Shown: positions 39,578 through 50,660, counted from the stretch's first letter. The stretch is DNA of 64,000 nt from Prorocentrum cordatum (GCA_963575745.1 CAUYUJ010017793.1:468501-532500), one strand, 5' to 3'. The notes: generated from the sequence alone by a model not told the origin. Translations and numbers: made by a program.

Positions 39578-40357
39578 GTGCCAACACGTCCGCGACGAGG
39601 GGAAGCGTCGGGGTAGGGACCGCACGAGGGGGGGAAGCAGCGACCTGGACTCTGCGATAGGCCCCGGTAGCTCCTCCGCACGCTCCCGGGCGGGGCGGGC
39701 CATCGGGCCTCCGTCGCCGTCGGCGATGGGCAGGCCACCGGGGGGTAGATACACCGAAGGGGCCGAACTCTACACACCGACGCTTTTTTCCGGCCCCGCA
39801 CTGAAACTCGCACAGGATGGCGGATCCTGGTGTATAGGGGACCCTGGTGTATGCATTTTTCGTTGCTCCCCCGGGGAACGGGTACAAAAGTATTCATCAT
39901 GTATACAACCCCGACGTGGTCCCCGACCCTCAAGAAAGTCCTGGGATTGAAAAACTGCCCGTCCCCTTCCGAACGGTGGGCTCCTTCTGCTCCTTTTGGG
40001 GCCATGTGTGAGGTGGTCGTACGTGGTCGTCAGGTGCGCGCGAGAGCGCGCGAGGAGTTTCAGGTGTGGCTGCAAAGCGCACTCCTGAGTGTGGGGACGC
40101 ATGGTAGTTCTGCCTACACCGAAATTGGTCTCAAACAGAAGGGGCCTTCAGGATAGGAAGAAAGGGGACCCAGGCCTGGCGCTGCCCCTGAGATGACGGC
40201 GACGAGGACGAGGGGGACACCACGCGCTGGGCGCAGTGGTGGGGGACGCATCGCGCTCGGGGGCGGCCTGGATGCACATGCATGGGGGGGAGGGGGTACG
40301 GGGATTCATAATTACTGCATATTCGGAAGACCTTGTGCGTCCCGTCGCGCTCCTGTC
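39578..40357. other. Unique sequence, no gene seen
   Basis: GGCGGGGCGGGCCATCGGGC and CGTCGGCGATGGG near 39690-39730 look like an O scrap. The rest is unremarkable. Confidence 0.35.
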
Positions 40358-40594
40358 TTGAGCAGGGACCCGCCGTCCTCGCATTCCTCAAAGGCCTGCA
40401 ACGAATCTGCTCAGAACCCCAAACAGTTCGAATAGCCAAAACGATGTTCTCAGAACTTACATAAACCCGATGTGCTAAAACAAGACAGTGTCAGCCAGAA
40501 GTGCTCGAACACCACTTCGCACAGACCACAAAAGGTTCTTAGAACATCGTTTGGTGGGCCTACAAAGAATCCAACGCGCTTCGCCACTGCTTGG
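40358..40594. mobile_element. Family D element, copy 2
   Basis: TTGAGCAGGGACCCGCCGTC to CGCTTCGCCACTGCTTGG, with AAACCCGATGTGCTAAAACA and GACCACAAAAGGTTCTTAGA inside. Confidence 0.8.
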
Positions 40595-40888
40595 CTATCC
40601 ACTTCGAATCCGTATCAAACCCATGACCGACTCATCGTATCCGCGCCCAGTCCACGCCGAGTCCGTGTCAAACCCACGCCACATCCGCGCCGAGCCCGCA
40701 TCGAGCCCGCCTCGGGCACGCGAGAAGACGCCGGCTGTTGGGCATCGTTCATCCGACCCCTGTCCCCATGAACGTGGCCTGGGCCCCAATGGCCGATGGA
40801 CCCCCTGGATGAGGAGACGGGCCGTCCCCTTCGGGTTTCGAGGCGTGGGCCCCCAAGTGGATGCAAGGATGCTGGGGGTCCCGATGGG
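40595..40888. other. Between two D copies; short tandem words
   Basis: CGCGCCGAGCCCGCATCGAG and GTCCACGCCGAGTCCGTGTC words form a degenerate repeat at 40610-40715. No gene. Confidence 0.4.
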
Positions 40889-41117
40889 TTGAGCAGGGAC
40901 CGACCGACCCGGCGTTCCCACAGTCCTGCCAAGAAATGTTCTTAGAACCCAGAGCTGTTCTACGAACCAAACAATGTTCTTAGAACATAAGCCCCATGTG
41001 CTAAAAAAGACAGCCCCAACCAGCAATGCTCTAAGGCCACGTCGTGGGAACCACGAGGCTCTCAGAACATATCTTGGTAGGACTACAGGCACGCCAGGAC
41101 GCCTCGCCACTGCCTGA
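40889..41117. mobile_element. Family D element, copy 3
   Basis: TTGAGCAGGGACCGACCGAC to CGCCTCGCCACTGCCTGA; three TTCTTAGAAC-type palindromes. Confidence 0.8.
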
Positions 41118-41189
41118 ATGGGGATGGGGATGAGGATGGGAAAAGGGATCGGCCACACGATATAAAACAGGGCTGGGATCGGGATAAAT

Positions 41190-41242
41190 CGCTCCAGAGC
41201 GTTCCGGAGCGCTCTCAGAGCGTTCCGGAACGCTCTGGAGCG
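41190..41242. repeat. Near-perfect palindrome, 20 bp arms
   Basis: CGCTCCAGAGCGTTCCGGAG (41190-41209) pairs with the arm 41223-41242 over 19-20 bases; the 13 bp loop is itself built of AGAGCG words. TATAAAACAG lies 29 bp to the left. Confidence 0.9.
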
Positions 41243-41332
41243 GCCGCGGCGCCCAATACATCCTCCAAACCCGCCGATTCTCAGAGATTTCGAGTCATCC
41301 CGATCCGATTTTGTCCCGATCTCCGCGTCGTT

Positions 41333-41590
41333 TTACGAGGCCATTTGCTGCGGGGACGGGCGAGGCCCGCCGAGGATGCCGCGCACGGAGCGGCGTGCGG
41401 GCCAGCGCGGACCAGTCCGGCTCGCCCTGCGCGGCCGGCCCTCGTCGGCCAGGGGCGGCCTGCGGCCGTGCCCGCGGCAACCAGGCACGAGCGTGCTCCA
41501 CTCCTCGCAGAAAAGGAGCTGCTCGCAAACCGCCCAGATTCGACGCGGGGGCTCGACGAAGCGGCACAGCGAGGCGGACATGAGATGCAT
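41333..41590 (-). CDS. Coding-like 85-codon frame, unidentified
   Basis: Minus frame from ATG at 41588-41590: MHLMSASLCRFVEPPRRIWA, then VCEQLLFCEEWSTLVPGCRG, continuing to a stop at 41333-41335. Most codons end in G or C although the region is not extreme in GC, and the first half has the Trp/Cys/Phe/Leu mix of a folded domain. The second half is Arg/Pro-rich and may be past a splice donor (GCCTG before GTTGCC). A large foldback lies just upstream (41620-41885). No family recognised. Confidence 0.4.
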   Translation of the reverse strand: MHLMSASLCRFVEPPRRIWAVCEQLLFCEEWSTLVPGCRGHGRRPPLADEGRPRRASRTGPRWPARRSVRGILGGPRPSPQQMAS

Positions 41591-41619
41591 GTTTCCGGAA
41601 GTTTATGCGCAGGCACTTT

Positions 41620-41885
41620 GCGCGAGCAGTGGGCCCCGCCCGTTGGCAACAGGAGAGCACCACCCACCCGCACCCGCAGCCAGGACCCCCACGCCCGAGC
41701 TGGTGATACAGGGGGTTCTGGCTGGGGGTGGGGGTGCTATTTTGGCGTTCTTGGGGGCCCCCCAAAAAATACCCTCACCCCCAGCCAAGACCCCGTGGAT
41801 CACTAGGTCTGGAATGGGGGTGCTGGCTGGGAGTGGGGTGGGTTGTGCTGTAGCTCCAGTGCCCCAGTGCAGAACAACATTGGTG
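41620..41885. mobile_element. Family Z foldback, arms about 125 bp
   Basis: Centre near 41755. The inner arms CTGGTGATACAGGGGGTTCT and, inverted, CTAGTGATCCACGGGGTCTT are followed in both by GGCTGGGGGTG; the outer arms CACCCACCCGCACCCGCAGC and CACCCACCCCACTCCCAGC continue the pairing. No coding capacity. Confidence 0.8.
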
Positions 41886-42069
41886 GCAAGAGTGCGTAGC
41901 CGAGGCTGCGGAGTGGCACGGGGGCGGGGCTTGCTCAGCAGCTCGAAGCAGGTGGCAGGGGAGGAAAAGGGGCCAGCGCGGAGCAGGGCGAATTGAGGCA
42001 ACGGCGCCCAAAAATCAGTCCACAGACCCATCCCAGAGCGCAGACGCCACAACCTTCCGTGGCGACGAC

Positions 42070-44790
42070 GTGCCCCCCCCGAAGGTCAGCTACCGTTATC
42101 TCAACACGCCCTCTTTGTTACTTTCTATATATATCGTTCTTTCTTGGGTACGTATGAAATGGTGGGTCTTATCTCTTCTGCCTCACTTAATATGCACCAG
42201 GTGTTCGTTAGTATTGATGTTGTATCATATTCTCATGATCTAGCAAATATTATATTGTATATCGGCCTTACTTATTGTAGTTTCTTTCTTCGGTATGAAC
42301 CATGATGGATTATACATTATACATGCTTGTCTTTTTAGTAATGAGTTATGCGGTGTTAGTTCCTCTATCTTATGTCTTGACTACTGATTACAATCGCTTC
42401 TTCCCCATGTATTATTCATTATGCTGCGGTGTGTCAGCTTCTTTCTGATTTCAGATGTTCGCCTTCAGTATGTATTAGCTGTATGTCGTATCTCGTGTTG
42501 GCTAGTTCTTACGTGCGGCCCTTCTCTACCATGTATTATGTTATATATTCCTTCGTAGTTGTTAATTTTATTTCTCAACTATTCTTTACCATGTATTATA
42601 TCTGATTTCGTGTTTATTATTTTTCCTCATGTACTATGGACTGTTGTTGTTTATTCCTCTTCTCTTCTTTAGTATTTGTTCAGCCAGATTCATTTAGTAT
42701 TTGTGCAGTCAAAGTATTTGTTTCTGTTTATGAGGTCGAATTTCTTTTGTGTTCGTTCGTCGTTCTCCTTTCTTCTTCATTATGTGTTAAGTGTTGTTGT
42801 GCTCGTCATCCTTTAGTATTCCTTTTTCCTCATCGTTTATCATGGTGGCTTTCTTGTGACTGATTTCTCCTTTACTCGTTCTGAGTTCTTCGTGCTGCTG
42901 TCGTATTTCTTAGCTGCTGTTCCTTAGTTCGAATGTGTTCGTTGTCGCTTTAATGTATGATGTATTCGTTGTTCGTCGTTCGTGCGTGTCCGCAACTATT
43001 TCATATTTGTTCTCTGTGATTCCGTCTATGTGTCTGTTCCGTTCGTCATTATTCATTGTTGCTGCCTGTTTCGTCTGCATTGTTTCATTGTTTGTACGTA
43101 CTGTTTCTTCGTACGTGTTGATGCAATGTTGTTTATGTTTGCTGATTTCGTCTTCCGTTTGTCTTCTGTCTTGTTCATTGCTGCGCGTTTCGTCAGGCGT
43201 GTTTCTCCTTCCATATGGAGTATTTCTTAGGTATTATTTCTGATTAGTTCGTGGATAGTTTTGCTTCCTTCGTTTGGCCTCTTTCTTATCGATGTTGCAT
43301 TGCGTAGTCATTCTCACCGGTGTGGTCCGTCTCCCTTCTGTCGTAGTTCTTGTTACCCTGTGTTCTGGATTCGTTCATCTTTCTTCGTTTCTCTGACTTC
43401 TTGTCTCCTTAATTATGAATACTTGTTTCGTTGGTATTCCTTCCCCCGTCTTTATCACTCATTAGTTAAAGTTTCTGTGCTCATCGCCTGTATTTCTTAA
43501 GTGTGTGGTTTTTCTGGCTTGATATTCCTATTATGTTTCCCATGCGTTATTTCTTTGCTTGCATTGACTCTTCACTCTGTCTTAGCCCATCCCTGCAAAA
43601 AACGATTAGTTTTGTATCATGTATTAGTTCGATTGTCTTATGCAATAGTTATTCTGCATTCGTCGCTCTTCCTCTTTTTCGTCCAGTATCATTTCTTATG
43701 CCGTGATTATTTTGTCGCGTGTCTTCTTCCTCCTTTATGAGTTCTTATTGGTTCAGCATTCTTCCGTTTTACGTTTTCTTTCTCAATCATTAGTTATGTT
43801 GGCTGCGTCATTCTGGATTCGTTCTGCATTTGTCTTCCTCCATTCTAATCATGTGTTCGTTCTTATGGATCTCCGCCCTGCGTCCTCACTATGTTTTGTT
43901 CCTTTTTTCCACCGTAACTCTTCTTTAGTTGTGTCCTGTCTTATGTTGTGTTGTTACTGTCTCTTTCAAAGGTACATTTGTGTTCGTTATTGTTCCGTAT
44001 GGTTTCCCCTTGCTTCAATACAAGTTATTGTTGTATTCTTTCTTTCATGGCTAGTACGTAATATTTCTGTTGTGTTTTTCTTGCTTCGCCACTCTTCCTT
44101 CGTACTTTTCATGTTCAATATATTTCTTCTCTTTTGAGTATTGCGTCTTCTTCATAATCTCCTTTTTTTAACCATGTGTTAGTTCATCTGTATTACGAAT
44201 TCCTTCGTGGTCCGTATTCCCCCTCAGTTCGAATGTCGTTTGTTGCTGTGTCTTCGTTCTTCTTTATTCGCTGTTAATGGATCTTCCTAATTTCGTATTT
44301 CTTCGCTGTTCTTCATTTGTTGCGATGTGTTCGTTATCATGTCATCTGTCTTTATTATTAAGAGTTCGTTTTTTTGTGGAGTCGCTGTTATTTCACATTT
44401 CGTCCTCCTGATTGATAGTTTGCTTTGTTTTAGTTCGCCTTTATTATCCAGTATTGCTTAGTTCGTGTGTAGCATGTCTTATAAGCTCTTTCTTGATGTT
44501 GTTTACAAACGTACTACTTCTCTTATTGCTTGATTATCTAGTATGTAGCATTCCTTATTTATTTTGGTTGTATTATTGTTTGTTTCTTGGTTCGTGTTTC
44601 GTCTGTCTTCTTTCTTCCTTCGCATGTAGTATTCCATTTGTCTGAAGTCTTGTGTTCGTCCGTCTTTCTTCTTCCTTCGTCTGTCTTCTCGTTTCACCAT
44701 CATGCATTATTTGTCTCTCATGTTGTGGTCCTTTATTCTTATGTCCCAATTCTTCGTTATTCTGTCATCTGGGTGTTGTGCGCCCCCTGT
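42070..44790. other. T-rich, A-poor island of 2.7 kb
   Basis: Sharp change from GC-rich flanks to a T-dominated plus strand. Words such as CATGTATTAT, TTTAGTATT, GTTCGTTATT, CTTCGTTCTT and TTAGTTCG recur irregularly, suggesting a decayed tandem repeat. Plus-strand frames (for example 42636-42863 and 43703-44137) are hydrophobic only because T-rich codons give Phe, Leu, Val, Ser and Cys. I recognise no mitochondrial or plastid gene. Confidence 0.75.
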
Positions 44791-44875
44791 CGGTGTCGCA
44801 CCCCGAGGCCAGGGTGGGCCGGACGTTTCGCCTAAGACGTCCTCACCATTGATGATCCCGAAACTGAAGTTTGTA

Positions 44876-45031
44876 AGAGTTTCACAAACGGAGGGCGGGC
44901 CGTGTTCAAAGTGCGGCTCTCGTTTAAGCGCCGCGCACATTCATCTAAAAATTAGAGAGAGCTTCACAGATGGAGGGCGGTTCCTTTTCAAAACGTGGCT
45001 CTCGTCTCAGCGCCACGCAAATTCGTCTTAG
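44876..45031 (+). repeat. Tandem dimer, unit about 85 bp
   Basis: GAGTTTCACAAACGGAGGGC and GAGCTTCACAGATGGAGGGC start the two units; both then run TTCAAA...GGCTCTCGT...AGCGCC.CGCA.ATTC.TCT. Confidence 0.85.
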
Positions 45032-45384
45032 GAGTCTGTCGCAATTTCGCGAATTCTCATGGCTGACGTCCCAGAAATGGTGTTTTGGCATGATGTCGGA
45101 ATGTCAGGGCACAATCTTCACGCTGATTCGCGGTGATGGAGTCCCATGAACGGCTTTCTGCTGCGATTCAGGATCGCCGAGACGCGTCAGTAACGGTGAT
45201 TCGCGGCATTGATGTCCCAGGGGGGCGCTCTGGCACAATTCTGGATTCTCAAACGGTTGTTTTCCACCGGGGCACTTCCCTCGGGGAAAAAGAATCCGTG
45301 TATGGGGTTTCTGAAGACGGAACTTAGAGAAAGGCTTGATTGCAACATCGTTGATGAGTCTTGGGTTTACACTGGTCCTCCTCG
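45032..45384. other. No gene seen; GTGATTCGCGG words
   Basis: GCTGATTCGCGGTGATGGAG and GGTGATTCGCGGCATTGATG (45121 and 45197) are a second local duplication. Confidence 0.45.
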
Positions 45385-45480
45385 AGCTCCTCCTCCTCCT
45401 CCTCCTCCTCATCCTCCTCCTTCTTCTCCTGCTCATCGACATCGATGCTCCTCCTCCTCCTGCTTCTCCTCATCCGCCTC
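45385..45480 (+). repeat. CTC triplet array
   Basis: CTCCTCCTC with interruptions. Confidence 0.85.
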
Positions 45481-45496
45481 GTTCTCATTTTGGACG

Positions 45497-45653
45497 CCCG
45501 AAATGGGTACGGAAAAAATGGGTACAATGCCCAACAACCAATGTTGTCCCAAACCATTCGAGACAGAAGGTCGCCTGCCCAACAGCGGCCGCCGTTGGTT
45601 TGGGACAACATTTGTTGTTGGGCATTGTACCCATTCTTTCCGTACCCATTTCG
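45497..45653. mobile_element. Family X MITE, copy 2
   Basis: CCCGAAATGGGTACGGAAAA at the left; the right end is the reverse complement over about 36 bp. Shorter in the middle than copy 1 (1859-2056). Confidence 0.87.
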
Positions 45654-45663
45654 TCGTGCAGAC

Positions 45664-45826
45664 TCATACTCCTCATCCTCTTTGTCATGCTCGACCGGCG
45701 GGCTCGCTGGAGTCGACGCACAGCCCCCGCACAGCCCCGCAGAGGAGTGCACAGGCGGGCAGGGTCGCCGTGCAGGAAGCACGGCTCCGTCCCTGGCTGG
45801 ACCTGGCCCGCGGCGATGCCCTCCAT
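45664..45826 (-). CDS. Exon-like coding island, unidentified
   Basis: Minus frame from ATG at 45824-45826: MEGIAAGQVQPGTEPCFLHG, then DPARLCTPLRGCAGAVRRLQ. About four fifths of codons end in G or C until near 45700. As at 1656-1820, the island sits beside a family X element. No domain recognised. Confidence 0.33.
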
Positions 45827-45921
45827 GCCTTCGGGGGGACGGCGGCGACGAAGTGAGCGACGACGACGCCGAGGGAGCCAGGGCAAGATGGGAGACACAG
45901 GCCCGGTTTGTTAGCTTTAAA

Positions 45922-46072
45922 TCGGGCCTGTCCTCCTACAGGGGGATCTTGGACAAAACATTAAAAAATACCCACACAATACCTTCAAAATGATCAAAAA
46001 TAGTCAAAACATAGTCCCCAGCCCACTTTCTGACTATTTTTGAGGATTCCCCCTGTAGAGGGACCGGCCCGA
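45922..46072. mobile_element. Family I MITE, copy 2
   Basis: TCGGGCCTGTCCTCCTACAG with GGGGGAT at the left; inverted TCGGGCCGGTCCCTCTACAG with GGGGGAA at the right. The interior is A/T-rich with AATAGTCA words. Confidence 0.85.
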
Positions 46073-46190
46073 CTCAATGTCAGCTTGGAACACAAAAGAG
46101 CTCCCGACCGGTCTCGCACGCCCTGCGTACCGCGGCCGCCAGGCCCCGGAGCGTGCCGGTGCCCACCTGGGGATCCCATCCTGTGCCTCT

Positions 46191-46316
46191 GGCCATCGCT
46201 CGGACCTCCCTTCCCTAGGTTTTTTTCGGTTTCGTGCGTGTTCTGTTCGCCAAATGATCAAGGATGCTCCTCGATGGTCCTCGCAGAAAGAAAAATGCAC
46301 AAGTCCGAGCGATGCC
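46191..46316. mobile_element. Family K MITE, copy 1
   Basis: GGCCATCGCTCGGAC at the left and GTCCGAGCGATGCC at the right are inverted; the inside CGCCAAATGATCAAGGATGC and AAAAATGCACA match 61434-61556. Confidence 0.85.
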
Positions 46317-46452
46317 AAGGCCTTGGACGGCTGACGACTGCCGACCGCGGTGGCCAGGCCCAGGGTTTGCCAGTGCTCCCCAGGCATCCCGCCTCGCGTC
46401 CTCGGGTGGGGAGTGCCCGAAGCTGCATCCACCGCCCCTGTCGGCGTGCGTA

Positions 46453-47354
46453 AGGGGCTTGTCTGTTCGAGTCGACGTCTCCGCCAGTCGTCGTCTCCGT
46501 CGTCCCCTGTCTCTGCACCCTCCTCCTCAAGCCTGTCAGCGAACAAAAGTATGTAGCAACGTCGTCATCGAGTCGAAGAAAGCATCTTTCCTTTGATCCC
46601 CTCCCCGTCGGGGGGTGGGTCCTGGGGGTTGGGTCCCGGGGATGGGGGCGGGTAGGGTGGGTTCAAATGCGCATTCCCCCTTGGGGGTCTGGAGGCCGCA
46701 GAAAGTATCAAGACAGGCCACGAGTGCCCCAAAAGGCCCCAGAGACGGTCCAAGAGGGGCACCCAGTCGCCAAACGATCGGTTCAAAACGCCTTCACGCC
46801 CTCCAGACTGCCAAAAAGGTCTCCAAAACGCCCCAAAAAGCCTCTAAGAGCACTCCCGGAGGGCCCCAAGAGGCAAAACCAATGAATGTTCATTAGGTTC
46901 TCTCCTCTTCCCGCCGCTCCAAGATGGCCCAAGAGTCCCCCAAGATCGCCCCAAGCGGCCTCCAAGAGGTTCCCAAAACAGCCCAAGAGGACCCCAAGAT
47001 AGTCCAAAACGCTTCCAAGACGGCCCGAGAGGCCCCCAAGACGGATCCAAAAGCGTGCACAACTCGGAATCCGATGGACATTTCGAGCCCACGTGCCAGA
47101 GAGGCTTCCAGGAGGCCCCAAGAGATAGAGCCCCAGGAGGCCCACAAGAGGTCTTCACGACGCCCGAAGAGGCTCCCAAGAGGCTTCCAAGAGGTCCCCA
47201 AGAGGCTCTCAAGAGGCCCCACGATTTCTCCCCAGAGGACCACCAGAGCCGTCCGAAGAGACCCCAAGAAGCATGCCCGAGGAATCTAGCCCACGTCAGC
47301 GTCGTCATTGCCGCCGCCCCCCGCCGTCGTCGTCGTCGTCGCCGTCGTCGCCGT

Positions 47355-47386
<32 letters not shown>

Positions 47387-47423
47387 CCGTCGCCGCCGCC
47401 ACCGCCGTCGTCGTCGTCGTCGA

Positions 47424-47454
<31 letters not shown>

Positions 47455-47460
47455 CCCGAG
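46453..47460 (+). repeat. Family A long dispersed repeat, copy 2
   Basis: Full-length partner of 115-1000: GGGGCTTGTCTGTTCGAGTC at the start, CACGCCCTCCAGACTG, TTCATTAGGTT, the AAGAGGCCCC array and a GTCGTC tail from about 47310. Frames on both strands are repeat products. Confidence 0.82.
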
Positions 47461-47702
47461 TCAGCGGCTCCGGCCGTGAGGCCTGGGCAACAAGCTCACA
47501 CAGGCCCACAGACTCCTCTGGGCTGCGGGGGAAAAAACAAGGGGTTCTGGCGGCATATTCGGGAGACAGGAAGCCCACGAAGGAAGTAATTACGCGCCCA
47601 CCCAGGTGCACGAACACGCTCACCCAATCCAACCAATGACCGCTCGCTCAATACGTCCTCTCGAAACCAACGTGCATGTACGCGTACGTCCTACTTAATG
47701 TC
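47461..47702. other. No gene seen
   Basis: Unique. Confidence 0.35.
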
Positions 47703-47909
47703 AGGAGGAAAAATACTGGGAGGTCGTCGTCGGAAAGATCAAGGAGGATTACGCCCCATTGGTGGGCTGTTACGCCAAAAGGGCCTCGGATCAAGCGGGA
47801 TTAAGCTGGATAGAGCGGGATTAAATCGGATTCAGCGGGACGAAACAGGACTCAACCGGATGTCGGGCCGAGGCAAAATCAGAATTCGAGCTCCGAGGAG
47901 TTGCATCCT
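47703..47909. mobile_element. Family F element, copy 2
   Basis: Left end ATACTGGGAGGTCGTCGTCG; right end CTCCGAGGAGTTGCATCCTG; GGGATTAAGC ladder between. Confidence 0.75.
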
Positions 47910-47964
47910 GAGGAGAAGACGGCGGGAGGACGCCTGAAGTGGACGGCCCGTGACGGAGCAATGA

Positions 47965-48203
47965 TTGATCAGGGACCGACCGTCCAGGCATTCCTATAGT
48001 CCTACCACAGAATGTTCTTAGAACCCAAAATGGGTTCTAATAACAAAAACAATGGTCTTAGAACATATACCCGATGTGACAATTACAACAAGACAGACTC
48101 CGCCAGACATGTTCTAAGAACATTTCGTGGAAACCACAAAAGGTTCTTAGAACATGGTTTGGTAGGGCTACAAGGCGAGCCAGGACGCTTCGCCACTGCT
48201 TGA
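47965..48203. mobile_element. Family D element, copy 4
   Basis: TTGATCAGGGACCGACCGTC to CGCTTCGCCACTGCTTGA, with CATTCCTATAGTCCTACCA and GGTTCTTAGAACATGG. Confidence 0.8.
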
Positions 48204-48574
48204 AAGGAGGCGCCCGTCCCGCCCTCCCGCGGGCAAGACAAACAAAAATCACCACGGCACGGCACGCGCACCTCCAGCCGGCTGGGCAGGAAGGACGCTG
48301 GGGGGGGAGAGAGAGGGCGGGCGGCCGCGCCCGCGGCTGCGGGGACACGCTGGGGGGGGGCCGGCTGCGGGGGGTGAAGCATCGACCTGGGATCGGCGAT
48401 GCAGGCTTAGGAAGAAATTGGCGAGCACTCCTGCCGCATCCACCTGTGAATGAACCCCCCCCTCTCCCAATGAGCCATGTTTTGTGGGCGGTGGGCTGAA
48501 TGAGCTGCACTTCGACCGCAGTCTTCCCCGCGCGTGCCAGCTTGGAGCTCTGGGGAGCGGGGGAGTGCCCACGG
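48204..48574. other. No gene seen
   Basis: GC-rich with G runs at 48300 and 48350. Confidence 0.35.
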
Positions 48575-48840
48575 ATCGTGGCCTACTACCGCACGTCGCC
48601 GATAGGTTGGCGGTGGCCCCCCGGATGGCGGATCCGCACGCTCCTGCGCGGGGTGGGCTAGCGGGCCCCCCATCGGCGACCAGTGGGCGTCGAGGTCGAC
48701 ACCACCCCTACCCCCCGGCGATGCCCCTTGCCTGTCGGCTCACAGCTCGGACCCCCTGGCGGGCCTTCGGGACGATCTGGACATGCCCTGCACGCTCTTG
48801 GCGAGGCGCAGCTGCTGGAGCATCCCAGATGGAAAACGCC
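48575..48840 (+). repeat. Family O, copy 2
   Basis: GCACGTCGCCGATAGGTTGG, TCCGCACGCTCCTGCGCGGG, GACGATCTGGACA and GGCGAGGCGCAGCTGCTGGA in the order seen at 31039-31290. Confidence 0.65.
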
Positions 48841-49330
48841 GCCGAGGCCCCACGCGGACGCCCGCACGTCCCGCACCTGGCCCACGCACCCGCAGGAGGC
48901 GACGAAGACCTCCGCACCTCTCCAGGGCGGCCCCCGAGGACGCGTGCGGCGCGCGCCCGTGCGGCGCGCGCCAGGACCTCCACGGGCGACCTCCCGCCTC
49001 GGGCGCCGAGAGGCGGCGGGGCGCCGCTCTTCGGCGCCCCCCCCGCGCAGCGCCGCGCGCCGCGGGGCCCCGGCGGCCACGGGCCGCGGGCCGAGCGGCG
49101 CGTCGGGCAGCGCGCCGCTCGGCCCAGGGAGGGGCTGGCGCCCCGGCCCGCGCCGCCGCCTCCGGGGGGGCCCCCTTTGGCGGCGGCGAGGGCCGCCGCG
49201 GCGCCGCGCCAGCCCGCGCGGGCGTCCCCCGCCGGGGCCGCGGCGACCCAGCTGCTGCCCGCGTCGGGGCGCCGCGCCCCCTGGGCGAGGAGCGTGCCCA
49301 TCGGTCGGAAGACGTGGGCGGAAGCATGGG
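48841..49330 (-). other. Very GC-rich open island, coding status unclear
   Basis: The minus frame from ATG at 49299-49301 (MGTLLAQGARRPDAGSSWVA) stays open into family O with nearly all codons ending in G or C. All positions are GC-rich here, so other frames look alike and no conclusion is possible. Confidence 0.3.
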
Positions 49331-49461
49331 GCAGGAGGGCGGATAGAGCAGGTTGAGCTCGGGCCTGGCCAGGGAGCAACGGAACGCAGCAACAAAAACA
49401 CATCGGTTCTCGAGGCAGGGAGACGCTCGAAGTAGACTGGGTTCTGAAACCCACAAATGCC

Positions 49462-49653
49462 TACAGTGCGGGCGCGGCCGCAAGCAACCCTGAAAACCCG
49501 CGCGCGAGGTGCACCTGAGGGGAAACCCAGAGCACCCTGAGCGCGGCAGCTTCTTCAACGGCTGCGGAAAGTCCCCGCGCAGCGCGCGGAGCGAAGAAAC
49601 CCAGGGTACCCTGACGAAAAGCAAATGGTTTCTTGATGCGCGCCCCCGCTGTA
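49462..49653. mobile_element. Family B MITE, copy 5, TA borders
   Basis: TACAGTGCGGGCGCGGCCGC at the left; GCGCGCCCCCGCTGTA at the right, inverted; TA at both edges. Contains GAAACCCAGGGTACCCTGAC and GGTTTCTTGATG. Confidence 0.85.
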
Positions 49654-50465
49654 CTTTCAACGACCGATGGGATATCCGAATCCGCGGCCTCGCGGGCTTG
49701 GCTCCTGGGCCGCAGCCCCGCGGGCACAAGCGTGCTGTTCGGGGCTGCTCGCTGCGCGCAGGACGCACCCGCGCGACCGCGCATCCGCGGGATCGCGCTT
49801 AGAAACCGTCGTCGACGGCGGCCAAGTGCCGTCGCCGCCGATCCGTGGCTTCCCGCCAAGGGACGTGGGCGCCGCGCGGCGCGGCCAGCTGCGCCCCGAT
49901 TCACCACTGGCCGATTGGGCGGGGGGTGCATGGTTCCCAGGGAGGCAGGAGGGAGGGAGGCGTCCTGTCGCCCGCGTACCCCGCTGTCCGGCCCACTCCC
50001 CGTCGCCTCCCCCTCCCCCTCCCCCATGTCCAACTCCTCCCCTCCTCCGCCCTGCCGCTCTCCGCCCGGCTCACTCTCCTCGCACCCCCCGCCCTCCCCT
50101 CCCCTCTCCTCGTCGCCCCTCCCCCTGGTAGGACATTGGTTCTGTGGGATTCCAGAAAGCGCGACCCCTGTCCTAGTGATGTAGTGGTGGTCTAGTGGTG
50201 GTCTAGTGGAAATCTAGTGTTCCTTGGTTTACCGACCCTGGGCTCTAGTCAGAGCCTCCCCCCTCCCGGCTCCCCACCCTCCCCCAGGAGGGCGCCGACT
50301 CTGCACCTGCAGCCTGGCCCGGCCTGGAGCCGGTGCACACATACCCCCCCCCGCCCCGGCTTGGCCCCGGAGGGCGGGCGCACGGCTCCCGCGCCCGGGC
50401 TCAGCCCGGCCGGCCTCGGTGCAGGTGCGTCGTCGGCGCACGCCGACCTCCCCCCCCGCCCCCGC
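49654..50465. other. No gene seen; TCTAGTGGTGG words at 50171-50220
   Basis: A short tandem TAGTGGTGGTC block sits in otherwise unique GC-rich sequence. Confidence 0.4.
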
Positions 50466-50660
50466 CGGAGGAGGAGGAGGAGGAGGAGGAGGAGGAGGAG
50501 GAGGAGGAGGAGGAGGAGGAGGAGGAGGAGGAGGAGGAGGAGGAGGAGAGGGAGGAGGAGGAGGAGGGAGGAGGCGGGAGGAGGCGGACCGGGAGGAGGA
50601 GGGGAGGAGGAGGAGGAGGAGGAGGAGGAGGAGGAGGAGGAGAAAGAGGAGCCCCCCCCC
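50466..50660 (+). repeat. GGA triplet array
   Basis: Nearly pure GGA/GAG with two CGG interruptions. Confidence 0.95.

Noticed and set aside
42636-44835. Series of hydrophobic plus-strand frames resembling membrane proteins
   Set aside because: Hydrophobicity follows from T-rich composition; frames are short, lack motifs and are broken by many stops.
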